A stretch of DNA of 11,331 bases from Sphaerochaetaceae bacterium (GTDB taxonomy: Bacteria; Spirochaetota; Spirochaetia; Sphaerochaetales; Sphaerochaetaceae): the NCBI GenBank assembly GCA_016302165.1, contig JAEDOD010000058.1, forward strand, positions 1 to 11,331, in the 5' to 3' direction. Position 1 is the stretch's first letter; each line of letters starts with the position of its first letter. Shown piece by piece: positions 1-6,760 of the stretch. Under the pieces are notes generated by a model. That model was not told the origin of the DNA, made no database searches, and saw nothing but the letters and a program-made list of their open reading frames with translations. The position numbers were made by a program, and so were the translations under genes.

Positions 1-884
1 CTTCTTCCTTCTACCAGGTCCAGTACATCTACTTTGACTTAAGTCTGAGGGAGGGACTTGTAAGGGAAAGCTTCATGGATGAAGACGTAGTTTCCCTTTA
101 TCTTTCCCTTAACGGTCGCTTTGAGAACGCTTATGAAAGATTTGAGTGGCTCTCTAATCCAAAAGCAGTGGAATCTACCTTCTACGGCCAAGACAATAAA
201 GAACGTTTCTCTGATTACTCTTATGTTCCTGAGTTGAAGATAGCAGGACCGAGAGACATGAGGATGCTATCTGATTTCGGTATATCTATAGGGGCCGCAC
301 TAAACTGGAAGATGGAGACAGAGATGACCAAGGATGGAGTCTCTGCTGATATTGCTCTCTCCTACTATCCTTCTTTCTTGAGAAGCGAGAGAGACCATTC
401 CTATTTCCTTCTCTCACTTGACGCTTCAGTTGCCCTTACTCTTCTGGATTTGCCGCAGATGTCTTTCGGGCCAAGCAGGGGCTTAGATGCATTAAGCGTA
501 TATGTGGAGTCGGGATTTGATTTCAGAGGAGCCTTTGGTGGCGACATTCCTCAGCTCGCTATAGAGAGGGCAGTATGGGGAAGCGAAAGCTATCCCGCTT
601 CCATGGTCCTTGGTAACAGGACAGAGCTAGTAGTGAAGGGATATCAGATTACAGAGGACCTTTATCCTTCCCTTATTCTCTTTTCTGATGTTGCCTTCTC
701 CTTTGGAGGAGGAATCAATGGCTCCAAGGTTTCCGGAGGAATTACGGGAAGCATTGGAGGAAGAGTTGAGATGAATATCTTCTCCATTGTGAAAGCTTAT
801 GGAGAAGCTGGGTATGTGTATAAGGATCTCTATGACAGGAATCCTGGGTTTAGATATGCTCTTGGAGTAAAGGTGAGTGTGTGA
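1..884 (+). CDS. Predicted outer-membrane beta-barrel protein, 5' end cut by window
   Basis: The reading frame is open from the first full codon at position 3 to TGA at 882-884, so the gene begins before the window. 293 residues are visible. An internal ATG at 75 could start an ORF, but the in-frame codons before it have no stop and continue the same alternating pattern, so 75 is probably not the true start. The protein is rich in short alternating polar/hydrophobic stretches with Tyr, Phe, Gly and Ser, for example near SFGGGINGSKVSGGITGSI. It ends with a strand of the type expected at the end of a barrel (YALGVKVSV, terminal Val). This composition suggests a spirochaete outer-membrane beta-barrel. 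No specific family is recognised and no ligand can be named. Its stop overlaps the start of the next gene, so the two are translationally coupled. Confidence is high that it is coding and moderate for the barrel call. Confidence 0.75.
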   Translation, partial: SSFYQVQYIYFDLSLREGLVRESFMDEDVVSLYLSLNGRFENAYERFEWLSNPKAVESTFYGQDNKERFSDYSYVPELKIAGPRDMRMLSDFGISIGAALNWKMETEMTKDGVSADIALSYYPSFLRSERDHSYFLLSLDASVALTLLDLPQMSFGPSRGLDALSVYVESGFDFRGAFGGDIPQLAIERAVWGSESYPASMVLGNRTELVVKGYQITEDLYPSLILFSDVAFSFGGGINGSKVSGGITGSIGGRVEMNIFSIVKAYGEAGYVYKDLYDRNPGFRYALGVKVSV

Positions 885-1492
885 TGAAGAAAAGGCTTCT
901 AGTGATTATTCTATTGGCAGTAGTGTTGGAAAGTGCCATCTTTTCTGCTTCCAAATATAACTCACTCTCCCTTTACTTTACGGGAGGAGTGGGAGTAGAT
1001 ACCACCCGTCCATATGTCTCTTATCCCTCGGATCCTTCCTTCCATAGGGAAGGAATAGCAATAAAGGGGGGAGTTGACGGATACATAAATGAAGAGGACG
1101 GAAAGAACTTCGGTTTCGCTTTCCGTCTTGGGTCTTCAATTCCTTTCCTTGTCTCTTCCGGTAATGATGGTTACCCAGGAAAGGCTATGTCTCTGTCTTT
1201 TGGGGGAGGAATCATATTCCGCGCTAGGCCCTGGGATTATATGGACCTAACGCTTTCGGCCCTATTGAATCTTTCAACCTATGATTACAGATCCCTAGTC
1301 CTTGGAGTCTCCATAGAGCCAAGGTTCGATCTATATCTAAGCGATAACCTATTCCTTTCTCTCGGAGGAGAGTATGGATCAGCTATAGATAGGTTCCTCT
1401 TTAAGGATGCTTTCCTTGATAGAGGTTTCTCTGAGGCTCGCTTCTCTTTCACTCTTGGAGTTGGATATGCCTTTGGAGGATACTCAGGATGA
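884..1492 (+). CDS. Predicted outer-membrane beta-barrel protein with signal peptide
   Basis: A 202-residue protein starting at ATG 884, which overlaps the preceding TGA as TGATG. A GTG at 881 is in frame and would add one residue; the ATG is preferred. The N-terminus is a clear signal peptide: MKKR, then a hydrophobic stretch (LLVIILLAVVL) and a likely cleavage near IFSA-S. The mature part alternates polar and hydrophobic residues with many Gly/Tyr/Phe (LSLYFTGGVGVD, MSLSFGGGIIF, LFLSLGGEYG) and ends in ARFSFTLGVGYAFGG. This is typical of small outer-membrane barrels of roughly 8-10 strands. It has the same size and style as the next gene and may be a distant paralogue. The family is not recognised and its role is unknown. 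It is the middle member of a tightly packed operon of similar proteins. Confidence 0.78.
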   Translation: MKKRLLVIILLAVVLESAIFSASKYNSLSLYFTGGVGVDTTRPYVSYPSDPSFHREGIAIKGGVDGYINEEDGKNFGFAFRLGSSIPFLVSSGNDGYPGKAMSLSFGGGIIFRARPWDYMDLTLSALLNLSTYDYRSLVLGVSIEPRFDLYLSDNLFLSLGGEYGSAIDRFLFKDAFLDRGFSEARFSFTLGVGYAFGGYSG

Positions 1493-2193
1493 AGAAGAGA
1501 GTAGTTTTACTTATTGCGATGACCTTGGTTCTTCTTCCTCTTTTCTCCAGGCCCCAGTTCTTCCTGGGAGGAGGTGTGAAGTGGGGAAGGCTGTATGTGA
1601 ATGAAGAAGATGAGAATACTCTTCTTAATAACCCCAGATACAATAATGGGGGAGTGGAATATGTGGCGGATATCCTTCCCTACATAGAGTTCACTTATGT
1701 TCCATCTGTAGATATTGGCTTAGGAATAACAGGAGAAGCTGGCTGGGGTGGAGTACTAGGGTTCAATAACTCTCTCTATACATATAGATATGGCGAATAT
1801 GGATATAACTTCCGTACTGATGGCATATTCGATGCTTCTGTCGGTCTCAGGTACTTCACTCTTATGGATAAGGAAAGGTATCTGACTTTTTCTTCAGCTC
1901 TTCTCTACAACTATAGGCGCTACTCTCTCTATCATCCAGGAGAGAACGGAAAGAGAGCCGATGAGCTATATGGTATCTGGGATCTTTCTCCCTATGCTTT
2001 CGACACACTATCCTATCATTCACTATCTCTGAAGCTGGGTCTTATGGAAAGATATGAAGGATATTACTTCAGAGTTGACGCTGAGCTATCGAAGGACCTG
2101 AGCGACTTCCTGTCCTCTTCCTTCCGCTTCAGCGTAAGCGCAAGCTTTGGCTTTGTGTTCACAATACTTAAAGAGAATGAATTCATGAGGTGA
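1489..2193 (+). CDS. Predicted outer-membrane beta-barrel protein with signal peptide
   Basis: A 234-residue protein whose ATG overlaps the previous stop as ATGA. A strong Shine-Dalgarno GGAGGA (1475-1480) lies 8 bases upstream inside the previous gene, which fixes the start. The signal peptide is MKKRVVLLIAMTLVLLPLFS, with cleavage probably just after it. The mature chain has many short amphipathic beta-like segments rich in aromatic residues (FFLGGGVKWGRLYV, IEFTYVPSVDIGLGI, FDASVGLRYFTL, YYFRVDAELS, FRFSVSASFGFVF), which supports an outer-membrane barrel. Unlike the two genes before it, the last strand is followed by a short charged tail (KENEFMR). No conserved family motif is recognised. 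The operon context suggests the three barrel proteins are made together, possibly as parts of one envelope structure; that is inference. Confidence 0.78.
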   Translation: MKKRVVLLIAMTLVLLPLFSRPQFFLGGGVKWGRLYVNEEDENTLLNNPRYNNGGVEYVADILPYIEFTYVPSVDIGLGITGEAGWGGVLGFNNSLYTYRYGEYGYNFRTDGIFDASVGLRYFTLMDKERYLTFSSALLYNYRRYSLYHPGENGKRADELYGIWDLSPYAFDTLSYHSLSLKLGLMERYEGYYFRVDAELSKDLSDFLSSSFRFSVSASFGFVFTILKENEFMR

Positions 2194-2196
2194 GCT

Positions 2197-2574
2197 ATGG
2201 TTGTTTTCGATGTACTTGATAACCTGGAGACTTATTCTTCTGTAATCCCACATATGGACGATGTGGTATATGTAATGGACCACTCAAAGCCCTATGACGA
2301 CAGCGTAGGGGAGTATGAGTGCAGGGCAAATAGTGAAGTGAAGTATAAGGTGTCTGCACACCTTTCCTCGGAGACAGGTTTTCCTGGGGAAGAGTTTCCT
2401 TCCCATATAGTCCTGGAAATATGCCTGGAAGGGGAGGAGATGGTCAGCGTGGAGGGAGGTGTCTTCAAGCTGTCTCAAGGTCGCTTTCTTGCATACTCTG
2501 GAGAGGGGCCTGTAAAGAGAGGAGTGATGCTCTCAACTCCCACAGCTTTCAAGACAGTCAGGTTTATTCTATAG
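2197..2574 (+). CDS. Divergent YhcH/YjgK/YiaL (DUF386) family protein
   Basis: A 125-residue cytoplasmic protein starting 3 bases after the previous stop, with Shine-Dalgarno GAGGTGA overlapping that stop. The N-terminus (MVVFDVLDNLETYSSVIPHM, then VGEYEC) resembles the start of YhcH/YjgK/YiaL proteins. The segment LEICLEGEEMVSV matches the family block around 'IDIQYVLEGEE', and the end (LSQGRFLAYSGEGPVKRG, then FKTVRFIL) matches the final cupin strands. YhcH-type proteins are small beta-barrel proteins linked to sialic-acid and sugar-acid metabolism. This copy is about 25 residues shorter than usual. It appears to lack the family's His-rich metal-site positions (the 'H.KYIDIQ' His and the His of 'P.D.H.P'), so catalysis is doubtful. 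Placement after barrel genes instead of sugar genes is unusual. The assignment rests on remembered family patterns. Confidence 0.6.
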   Translation: MVVFDVLDNLETYSSVIPHMDDVVYVMDHSKPYDDSVGEYECRANSEVKYKVSAHLSSETGFPGEEFPSHIVLEICLEGEEMVSVEGGVFKLSQGRFLAYSGEGPVKRGVMLSTPTAFKTVRFIL

Positions 2575-2575
2575 G

Positions 2576-2597
2576 AAAAGGGGCCGGAGCCCCTTTT
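2576..2597. terminator. Bidirectional rho-independent terminator
   Basis: A perfect 9-bp inverted repeat, AAAAGGGGC / GCCCCTTTT, encloses a CGGA tetraloop. It has a T-run on the plus strand (2594-2598) and an A-run on the other side that becomes a U-run in minus-strand transcripts. It fills almost the whole 24-bp gap between the stop of the DUF386-like gene and the stop of the convergent lipoprotein gene, so it should end transcription from both sides. Confidence 0.92.
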
Positions 2598-2598
2598 T

Positions 2599-3819
2599 CT
2601 ACAGTATCTCATGAAGTGCAATGTCGAAGACAACTATAGAGTTAGGCTCTATGCCTTCGATGTTCCTCTCTCCATACAATAGCTCTGGAGGAATCCAGAA
2701 TCTGGCTGCCATTCCAGTTCTGAGAGCTGTTATTGAGTCTCTCATGGCGCTGTCGATTTCGATTAGTCTTAGCTCTGCGTAGTAGTCTGCATCGATGATT
2801 TCCAGGTCTTCTGTCTCATAATCCATAACGTAGACGTTGTAGTCTACAAGGACAGTGTCATACTGGGTCGGGTGGTCTCCAAGAATATCGTCTTCGTCAA
2901 GAGTCTCCATCTGGATTCCGTTCTCCAGTGTTTCGACGCTGTCTCTCTTACCGTTCTCTTCCAGGAAGGATGAAGCTTTATTGCTGTTGTCTGCACCCAT
3001 TCTCTCAACTTCCTTCAGATACTCCTGGTTAAGGTAGTCGATATAAGCTGCAATTGCTTCTTCTACGCCTCTCTGGTCCAGAAGGGGCTCGGATGAGTAG
3101 ATGGAGTCCAGGACACCTGTCATGAACTCTTCACTCATTATGTCTACTTCTCCATCCACCAGGTCTCTGATGAGAGTGAAGGCGTAAGCGTAGCTGAAGG
3201 CTTCAGGAATGGAGAATGTGGGCTCTAGAGAGAGAATGTAAGCTATTCCCTCCGGTCTATCTCCTGGAAGGAAGGTCTCTCCTGTGGAGTAATAGTTTCT
3301 GACATAACTCTGGATATAGGTCTCTATCTCATTGGCTTTCATCAGCGTCGGGATTGGGGAGAGTACAGCGTCATATATTCCTCTCAGAAAATAGGAAGAA
3401 ACGACACTGATTCCTTCAGCCTTGATGTCTTCCATGGTCTTATAGCCGTATGCGTAGCTGAAAAGGGAGATTACATCGCCCGGATCAACAGTCTTGAAGG
3501 AGTCGGGGATAGCTTCAACTATACTCTCTTCTTCGCTTGTTTCTATGGGCTCTACTTCTGGTTCCACTGTCTCGGCTGTAGCGATCTCTATAATGCTTGG
3601 CTCTTGAGAGACTGTTTCCTCTTCCGTCTCTTCTTCAATGATTACTGTTACTGCCTCTTTTGGCTCCACTACCTCAGGAGTATCCTCGCTCCTTGGAGCT
3701 TCTGCTTCAGTAATGGTTATCTCTTCTTTGACAGGAACACTTTCCTTACCTGTGGTTGCACAGGAAAAGAGCATAAGAGTAACTAAGAGTGCAATTGGTA
3801 TAAGTCTGGTCTTCTTCAT
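2599..3819 (-). CDS. Lipoprotein with FkpA/Mip-like N-terminal repeats and degenerate FKBP domain
   Basis: A 406-residue protein. The start is placed at the ATG at 3819 because the GGAGGGAAGG ribosome site lies just upstream; an ATG at 3831 would put that site inside the gene. The signal peptide ends in a lipobox (LFSC, Cys20), so it is probably a lipoprotein. Residues about 25-105 are an acidic Glu/Pro/Thr/Val-rich linker. Two FKBP_N-like helical repeats follow, beginning FSYAYGYKTM (about 113) and FSYAYAFTLI (about 207). The C-terminal part from about 310 aligns with the FKBP domain of the paralogue at 4678-5721: VLVDYNVYVMD, the PPELLYGER loop and IEPNSIVVF. The 'FDS' and 'VIPGW' pocket motifs are missing, being replaced by ETEDLEII and IDSAMRDS, so prolyl isomerase activity is doubtful. 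It probably acts as an envelope chaperone or scaffold; that is inference. Confidence 0.75.
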   Translation of the reverse strand: MKKTRLIPIALLVTLMLFSCATTGKESVPVKEEITITEAEAPRSEDTPEVVEPKEAVTVIIEEETEEETVSQEPSIIEIATAETVEPEVEPIETSEEESIVEAIPDSFKTVDPGDVISLFSYAYGYKTMEDIKAEGISVVSSYFLRGIYDAVLSPIPTLMKANEIETYIQSYVRNYYSTGETFLPGDRPEGIAYILSLEPTFSIPEAFSYAYAFTLIRDLVDGEVDIMSEEFMTGVLDSIYSSEPLLDQRGVEEAIAAYIDYLNQEYLKEVERMGADNSNKASSFLEENGKRDSVETLENGIQMETLDEDDILGDHPTQYDTVLVDYNVYVMDYETEDLEIIDADYYAELRLIEIDSAMRDSITALRTGMAARFWIPPELLYGERNIEGIEPNSIVVFDIALHEIL

Positions 3820-3897
3820 CCTTCCCTCCATAATGAAAACCCATCTATAGAGTAAATGTAACAGCTAAGATTGGATTTTTCATGTAGATGGAGAATA

Positions 3898-3926
3898 GTT
3901 TTATGGAGCATGTATACATATGTAAA
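3898..3926 (-). promoter_or_regulatory. Candidate promoter of the lipoprotein gene
   Basis: On the minus strand a -35-like TTTACA (plus positions 3921-3926) and a -10-like TAAAAC (3898-3903) are separated by exactly 17 bases. The 10-bp palindrome ATGTATACAT (3910-3919) lies in the spacer and could be an operator. The element is about 80 bases upstream of the ATG at 3819. The match is moderate and unconfirmed. The remainder of the roughly 300-bp gap between this gene and mscL (3820-4124) holds the mscL terminator and nothing else I can identify. Confidence 0.35.
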
Positions 3927-4088
3927 AAAGTTGGATAGACCAGATGTATGGAACGAGTTTTCAATAAAAGAAGAGTCTTGATTTCTATTGTATTCTCTCT
4001 TTCCTGGAAATCCACATGTCCTTCCTGTCTAGAATCTGTTTGGGGAAGGATGTGCGGTACGATAGGTGAAGTATAATACCGACCATGT

Positions 4089-4119
4089 AAAAGAAAAGAC
4101 CTCCACAGAGTGAAGGCCT
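4089..4119 (-). terminator. Rho-independent terminator of mscL
   Basis: Read on the minus strand, AGGCCTTCAC and GTGGAGGTCT form a 10-bp stem (two G:U pairs) around a three-base loop, followed directly by TTTTCTTTT. On the plus strand the stem arms are 4097-4106 and 4110-4119. It begins 5 bases after the mscL stop codon. Confidence 0.85.
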
Positions 4120-4124
4120 CAATT

Positions 4125-4577
4125 TCAGTTTTTCTTCAGTGCGTCTCTGATTTCTCTCAGAAGTGCAATGTCTTCAGGAACTGGAGCTGGCTTAGCTTCC
4201 TCTTCCTTCTTTTCTGCTGCAGCCTTAGCCTTTGCTTCAGCTTCCTTCTTCTCCTTGAATCTGTTTACAGCCCTGATTATCACAAAGAGCACGAAGGCTG
4301 TAAGGAGGAACTGGATGATGTTCTGGATCAGGGCGCCATAGCGGATTGCCACTTCCCCAGCGTCTTCTGTTGCAGGAATCAGGATTACCCTCAACTCCTG
4401 GAAATCGATCTTTCCGATAATAAGGCCGATTACTGGGTTGATGATGTCCTTTACAACAGACTGTACGATTGCTGTGAAAGCTGAACCTACTACGAGACCG
4501 ATGGCCATATCAAGCACATTGCCACGCATGATGAATTTCTTGAATTCAGCCATGAAACCTGTTTTCTTTTCTGCCAT
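4125..4577 (-). CDS. mscL: Large-conductance mechanosensitive channel MscL
   Basis: A 150-residue protein matching MscL along its whole length. MscL is a homopentameric inner-membrane channel that opens under membrane tension and releases solutes during hypo-osmotic shock. An amphipathic N-terminal helix (FMAEFKKFIMRGNVLDMAIG) leads into the pore-lining TM1, about residues 19-45, with the Gly/Ala-rich constriction region VLDMAIGLVVGSAFTAIV. A periplasmic loop follows (about 55-80), then TM2 (about 82-104, IQNIIQFLLTAFVLFVIIRAVNRF). The C-terminus has a charged, Ala/Glu/Lys-rich stretch and the conserved bundle helix DIALLREIRDALK. The linker between TM2 and the bundle is somewhat longer and more Lys/Glu/Ala-rich than in E. 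coli MscL (136 residues). AAAGGAA upstream is a good ribosome site for the ATG at 4577. It lies between two FKBP-like genes, and a hairpin separates it from the upstream one. Confidence 0.97.
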   Translation of the reverse strand: MAEKKTGFMAEFKKFIMRGNVLDMAIGLVVGSAFTAIVQSVVKDIINPVIGLIIGKIDFQELRVILIPATEDAGEVAIRYGALIQNIIQFLLTAFVLFVIIRAVNRFKEKKEAEAKAKAAAEKKEEEAKPAPVPEDIALLREIRDALKKN

Positions 4578-4638
4578 AGATTATTCCTTTATTGTTTCTT
4601 CCATGAGGATAGCAGAATTGACACATAATGAACAGAAA

Positions 4639-4657
4639 TGGGGGACCAAGTCCCCCA
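4639..4657 (-). terminator. Hairpin after the FKBP gene, likely terminator
   Basis: A perfect 8-bp stem, TGGGGGAC / GTCCCCCA, with a three-base loop lies 20 bases beyond the stop of the FKBP gene. On the minus strand it is followed by ATTTCTGTT, a weak U-tract, and preceded by a long T-run. It may therefore be a leaky terminator or an mRNA-stabilising end between the FKBP gene and mscL. Confidence 0.55.
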
Positions 4658-4677
4658 GAAAAAAGAAAGATCTTTGA

Positions 4678-5721
4678 TTATTTTGCAATTCCTTTCAGAT
4701 TGATGCGGAATATGAGAAGTGAATTTGGCTCGATATTTGATGTTCCACTCTCTCCGTAGCCGTAGGAAGGATGGATATATACCATGGCTTCCTGGCCAAC
4801 CTGCATGTTTGTCACAGCTTCAGTGAATCCTGGAATCAGGGACTGGAGACTGAATGTGACATCGCTTCCGCTGTCGTAAGTGTTGCCGTCAAGAAGGAAG
4901 AGGTCGTAGTCTACGATGACGGAATCTGTGGCGGATGGAGTCTCTCCGAGAGTGTCGGAAGAAGAGATGATGATCATCTGGTTTCCTGAAGGAAGAACTA
5001 TTACTCCCTCCTCATCCTTATTCTCGCTAAGGAAGCTTTCTGCTTCAGCAAGGTTCTCTACTTTCAGTGTCTCGACGTATTCAGCATAGAGCTGGTCCAG
5101 GTATGAGGAGTAGGCGGCGATTGCTGCGTCCATCTCTTCCTCTGTCATTGGCTTGTCGTCTCTTGGCCATAGGGCTTCAGCTGCTCCATCCATAAACTCC
5201 GGGCCTGTGATGTCAAGGCCGTTGTAGTAGTAGAGCTGCACTGAATACATGACGCCATAGGAGTAGGAGAACTTGTCTAGGATGGACTCTGGAACTCCAA
5301 GAGCCTTGATCTCGTCGTATGTTGGCATGTCGCCAGCTTCTGCTGTCTCTCCAGCCTGATAGAAGGAGACAGCATATTCGTCGATTACAGCAGACATTTC
5401 TTCTGCAGCAATCAAAGGCTCAGCTGAGCCGGAGTATACGTCGTCTATACCTCTCAGCCAGTATGCTCCATTAAGGGATATTCCCTGGTCAAGGATAGAC
5501 TTTGTGATCATATATCCATATGCGTGGCTGAATGCGGAATACATGTCACTCTTGTCGAGAGTGCCATATACGGGTCTCTCTACAGTAGCTGGGGCGGCTT
5601 CAGCCTCAACTGGAACACTTTCGCTTTTCTCCAGTTCCTCTACAGCTCCTGAAGCGAAGAGGGAAAGGGAGGCGAAAAGAAGGGCGAAGGTTATTACAAG
5701 GATTTTCTTAGCTATATCCAT
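4678..5721 (-). CDS. Periplasmic FKBP-type peptidyl-prolyl cis-trans isomerase (FkpA/Mip-like)
   Basis: A 347-residue exported folding factor that would speed up cis-trans isomerisation of proline bonds in envelope proteins. The start at ATG 5721 is preferred over 5736 because AGGAG sits 7 bases upstream, inside the longer version. The signal peptide is at about 1-24 (cleavage near LFASG) with no lipobox Cys. Two FKBP_N-like helical repeats begin at FSHAYGYMIT (about 64) and FSYSYGVMYS (about 151). A linker typical of Mip/FkpA (AESFLSENKDEEGV..LPSGNQ, about 226-248) follows, then the FKBP domain (about 258-345). Pocket motifs are YDS at 282-284, LIPGF at 295-299, SYGYGE at 319-324 and IEPNSLLIF at 330-338. 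These retain most of the usual pocket, with Tyr for the first Phe and Phe for Trp. It is a paralogue of the lipoprotein at 2599-3819. Isomerase activity is likely but not proven. Confidence 0.87.
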   Translation of the reverse strand: MDIAKKILVITFALLFASLSLFASGAVEELEKSESVPVEAEAAPATVERPVYGTLDKSDMYSAFSHAYGYMITKSILDQGISLNGAYWLRGIDDVYSGSAEPLIAAEEMSAVIDEYAVSFYQAGETAEAGDMPTYDEIKALGVPESILDKFSYSYGVMYSVQLYYYNGLDITGPEFMDGAAEALWPRDDKPMTEEEMDAAIAAYSSYLDQLYAEYVETLKVENLAEAESFLSENKDEEGVIVLPSGNQMIIISSSDTLGETPSATDSVIVDYDLFLLDGNTYDSGSDVTFSLQSLIPGFTEAVTNMQVGQEAMVYIHPSYGYGESGTSNIEPNSLLIFRINLKGIAK

Positions 5722-5747
5722 TGATTTTCTCCTCATTGTTTTGTTGT

Positions 5748-5784
5748 CTCGAATACTCTACCCCCGATTCGAGAAACGGGGCAA
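5748..5784 (-). promoter_or_regulatory. Candidate FKBP promoter with inverted repeat over the -10
   Basis: On the minus strand TTGCCC (plus 5779-5784) and TAGAGT (5755-5760) are 18 bases apart, a weak sigma-70-like pair. A perfect 7-bp inverted repeat, CTCGAAT / ATTCGAG (5748-5754 and 5767-5773, 12 bases between), brackets the -10. It could be an operator or, if transcribed, a leader hairpin. The region lies between divergent genes, so a factor bound here could also affect the phosphorylase gene. Confidence 0.35.
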
Positions 5785-5853
5785 TAATAGTTTTTCCCTT
5801 TAAGTGAAGAATGGGTGTATTTTATGTAGCTCTCTATGTGGTAGACTCTTCTC

Positions 5854-6534
5854 ATGAAGGCAATAATCGGCGGTACAGGAATCGACAAATCTGAGTATTT
5901 CGAAGCTCAGGCAAAGACAGTCTCCACGCCCTTTGGCGACGTGGAATATATGGAGAAGGATGGGATCATCCTTCTTCCCAGGCATTCCAAGGGCCACTCT
6001 GTCCCTCCTCACAGGATCAACTATCTGGCAAACATTGAAGCCCTATCAAAGCTGGGAGTGGATAGCGTTGTGGCCATATATGCGGTCGGGTCCATAACAG
6101 AGAAGGTTCCCTTCCTTTCCTATGGCATCCTTTCCGACTATATGGATTTCTCCGGCCGTAACATCACTTTCTTCTCAGAACGCGTGAAGCACACTGATGT
6201 GTCAAATCCGTATGACAGGGAGCTTTCGAAGAAGCTGAAGAAGTATCTCCCGGAAGCGGCGGAGGATGTGGTCTACGTATGCACCAACGGTCCCAGGTTC
6301 GAGACCAAGGCTGAAGTCAGGGCCTATGGAATGCTTGGAGGAGACGTAGTGGGAATGACAGGAGGCACAGAGATCACTCTCCTAAGGGAGAAGGGGATAA
6401 GGACAGCTGGAGTCGTATACTCCATAAACTGGGGAACAGGAGTCAGAAAAGACATTGAGTTTCCAAGTGACGAGAAGGTTGAAGAGATGTCACTCGTTGT
6501 TTTCAATGCGGCTCTATCAGCCTTGAAGGATTAA
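5854..6534 (+). CDS. MTAP/PNP-family purine nucleoside phosphorylase, possibly 6-oxopurine (methylthioinosine) type
   Basis: A 226-residue phosphorylase of the MTAP/PNP family (PNP_UDP_1 fold). It would split a purine nucleoside or 5'-methylthio-nucleoside with phosphate into free base and (methylthio)ribose-1-phosphate. Visible motifs are the phosphate loop GGTG (6-9), RHSKGH (43-48), PPHRINYLANIEAL (51-64, the MTAP signature), NGPRFET (145-151) and the nucleoside-binding MTGGTE (168-173). Classical methylthioadenosine phosphorylases have an Asp pair ('TDYD') at the base site. Here the segment reads VVYSINWGTG with Asn192, which resembles methylthioinosine and 6-oxopurine phosphorylases; hence the hedge on substrate. 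It is shorter than the usual 245-290 residues, but both ends look complete. There is no clear Shine-Dalgarno before ATG 5854, though the protein start fits the family. It is coupled to the small gene behind it. Family assignment is firm, substrate is not. Confidence 0.88.
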   Translation: MKAIIGGTGIDKSEYFEAQAKTVSTPFGDVEYMEKDGIILLPRHSKGHSVPPHRINYLANIEALSKLGVDSVVAIYAVGSITEKVPFLSYGILSDYMDFSGRNITFFSERVKHTDVSNPYDRELSKKLKKYLPEAAEDVVYVCTNGPRFETKAEVRAYGMLGGDVVGMTGGTEITLLREKGIRTAGVVYSINWGTGVRKDIEFPSDEKVEEMSLVVFNAALSALKD

Positions 6535-6535
6535 T

Positions 6536-6733
6536 ATGGACACTCTAGAGAAATACAGGAAGATGCACCAGGATATTCTGAAGCGCTATGAAGAAGCACT
6601 GAAGATGATTGAGACGCTGAAGGCGGAAGGGAAGACCAAGACCATAACATTTCGGGAGAAACTGGGGGAGAAGGGCTTCTACTCCAGAGTGCTGTCGATG
6701 TATGATGCATATGGCATAGAGGACCAGGAATAG
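6536..6733 (+). CDS. Small helical protein of unknown function
   Basis: A 65-residue, highly charged protein starting one base after the phosphorylase stop. AAGGA near the end of that gene serves as the ribosome site, so translation is probably coupled. The first half (LEKYRKMHQDILKRYEEALKMIETLKAEG) looks like a long amphipathic helix or coiled coil. It is followed by TKTITFREKLGEKGFYSRVLSMYDAYGIE, which may be a second helix pair. There is no signal peptide and no metal-binding motif. No family is recognised. Strong codon continuity with the upstream gene and correct spacing make it a credible gene. The context hints at, but does not show, a link to purine salvage. Confidence 0.65.
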   Translation: MDTLEKYRKMHQDILKRYEEALKMIETLKAEGKTKTITFREKLGEKGFYSRVLSMYDAYGIEDQE

Positions 6734-6760
6734 ATAGGGTGGTATCGATTAGAAATTATC

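Noticed and set aside
75..77. ATG 75 as the start of the first gene
   Set aside because: The frame is open to the window edge and no signal peptide follows this ATG, so the gene most likely starts outside the window.
3820..4088. Possible small gene or RNA in the gap between the lipoprotein gene and mscL
   Set aside because: No ORF with a ribosome site and no extended stem structure was found apart from the promoter-like element and the mscL terminator.
4110..4484. A plus-strand ORF of 124 codons opposite mscL
   Set aside because: Its hydrophobic Leu/Cys/Phe stretch is only the reverse complement of Lys/Glu/Ala codons in the MscL tail. It also overlaps the mscL terminator.
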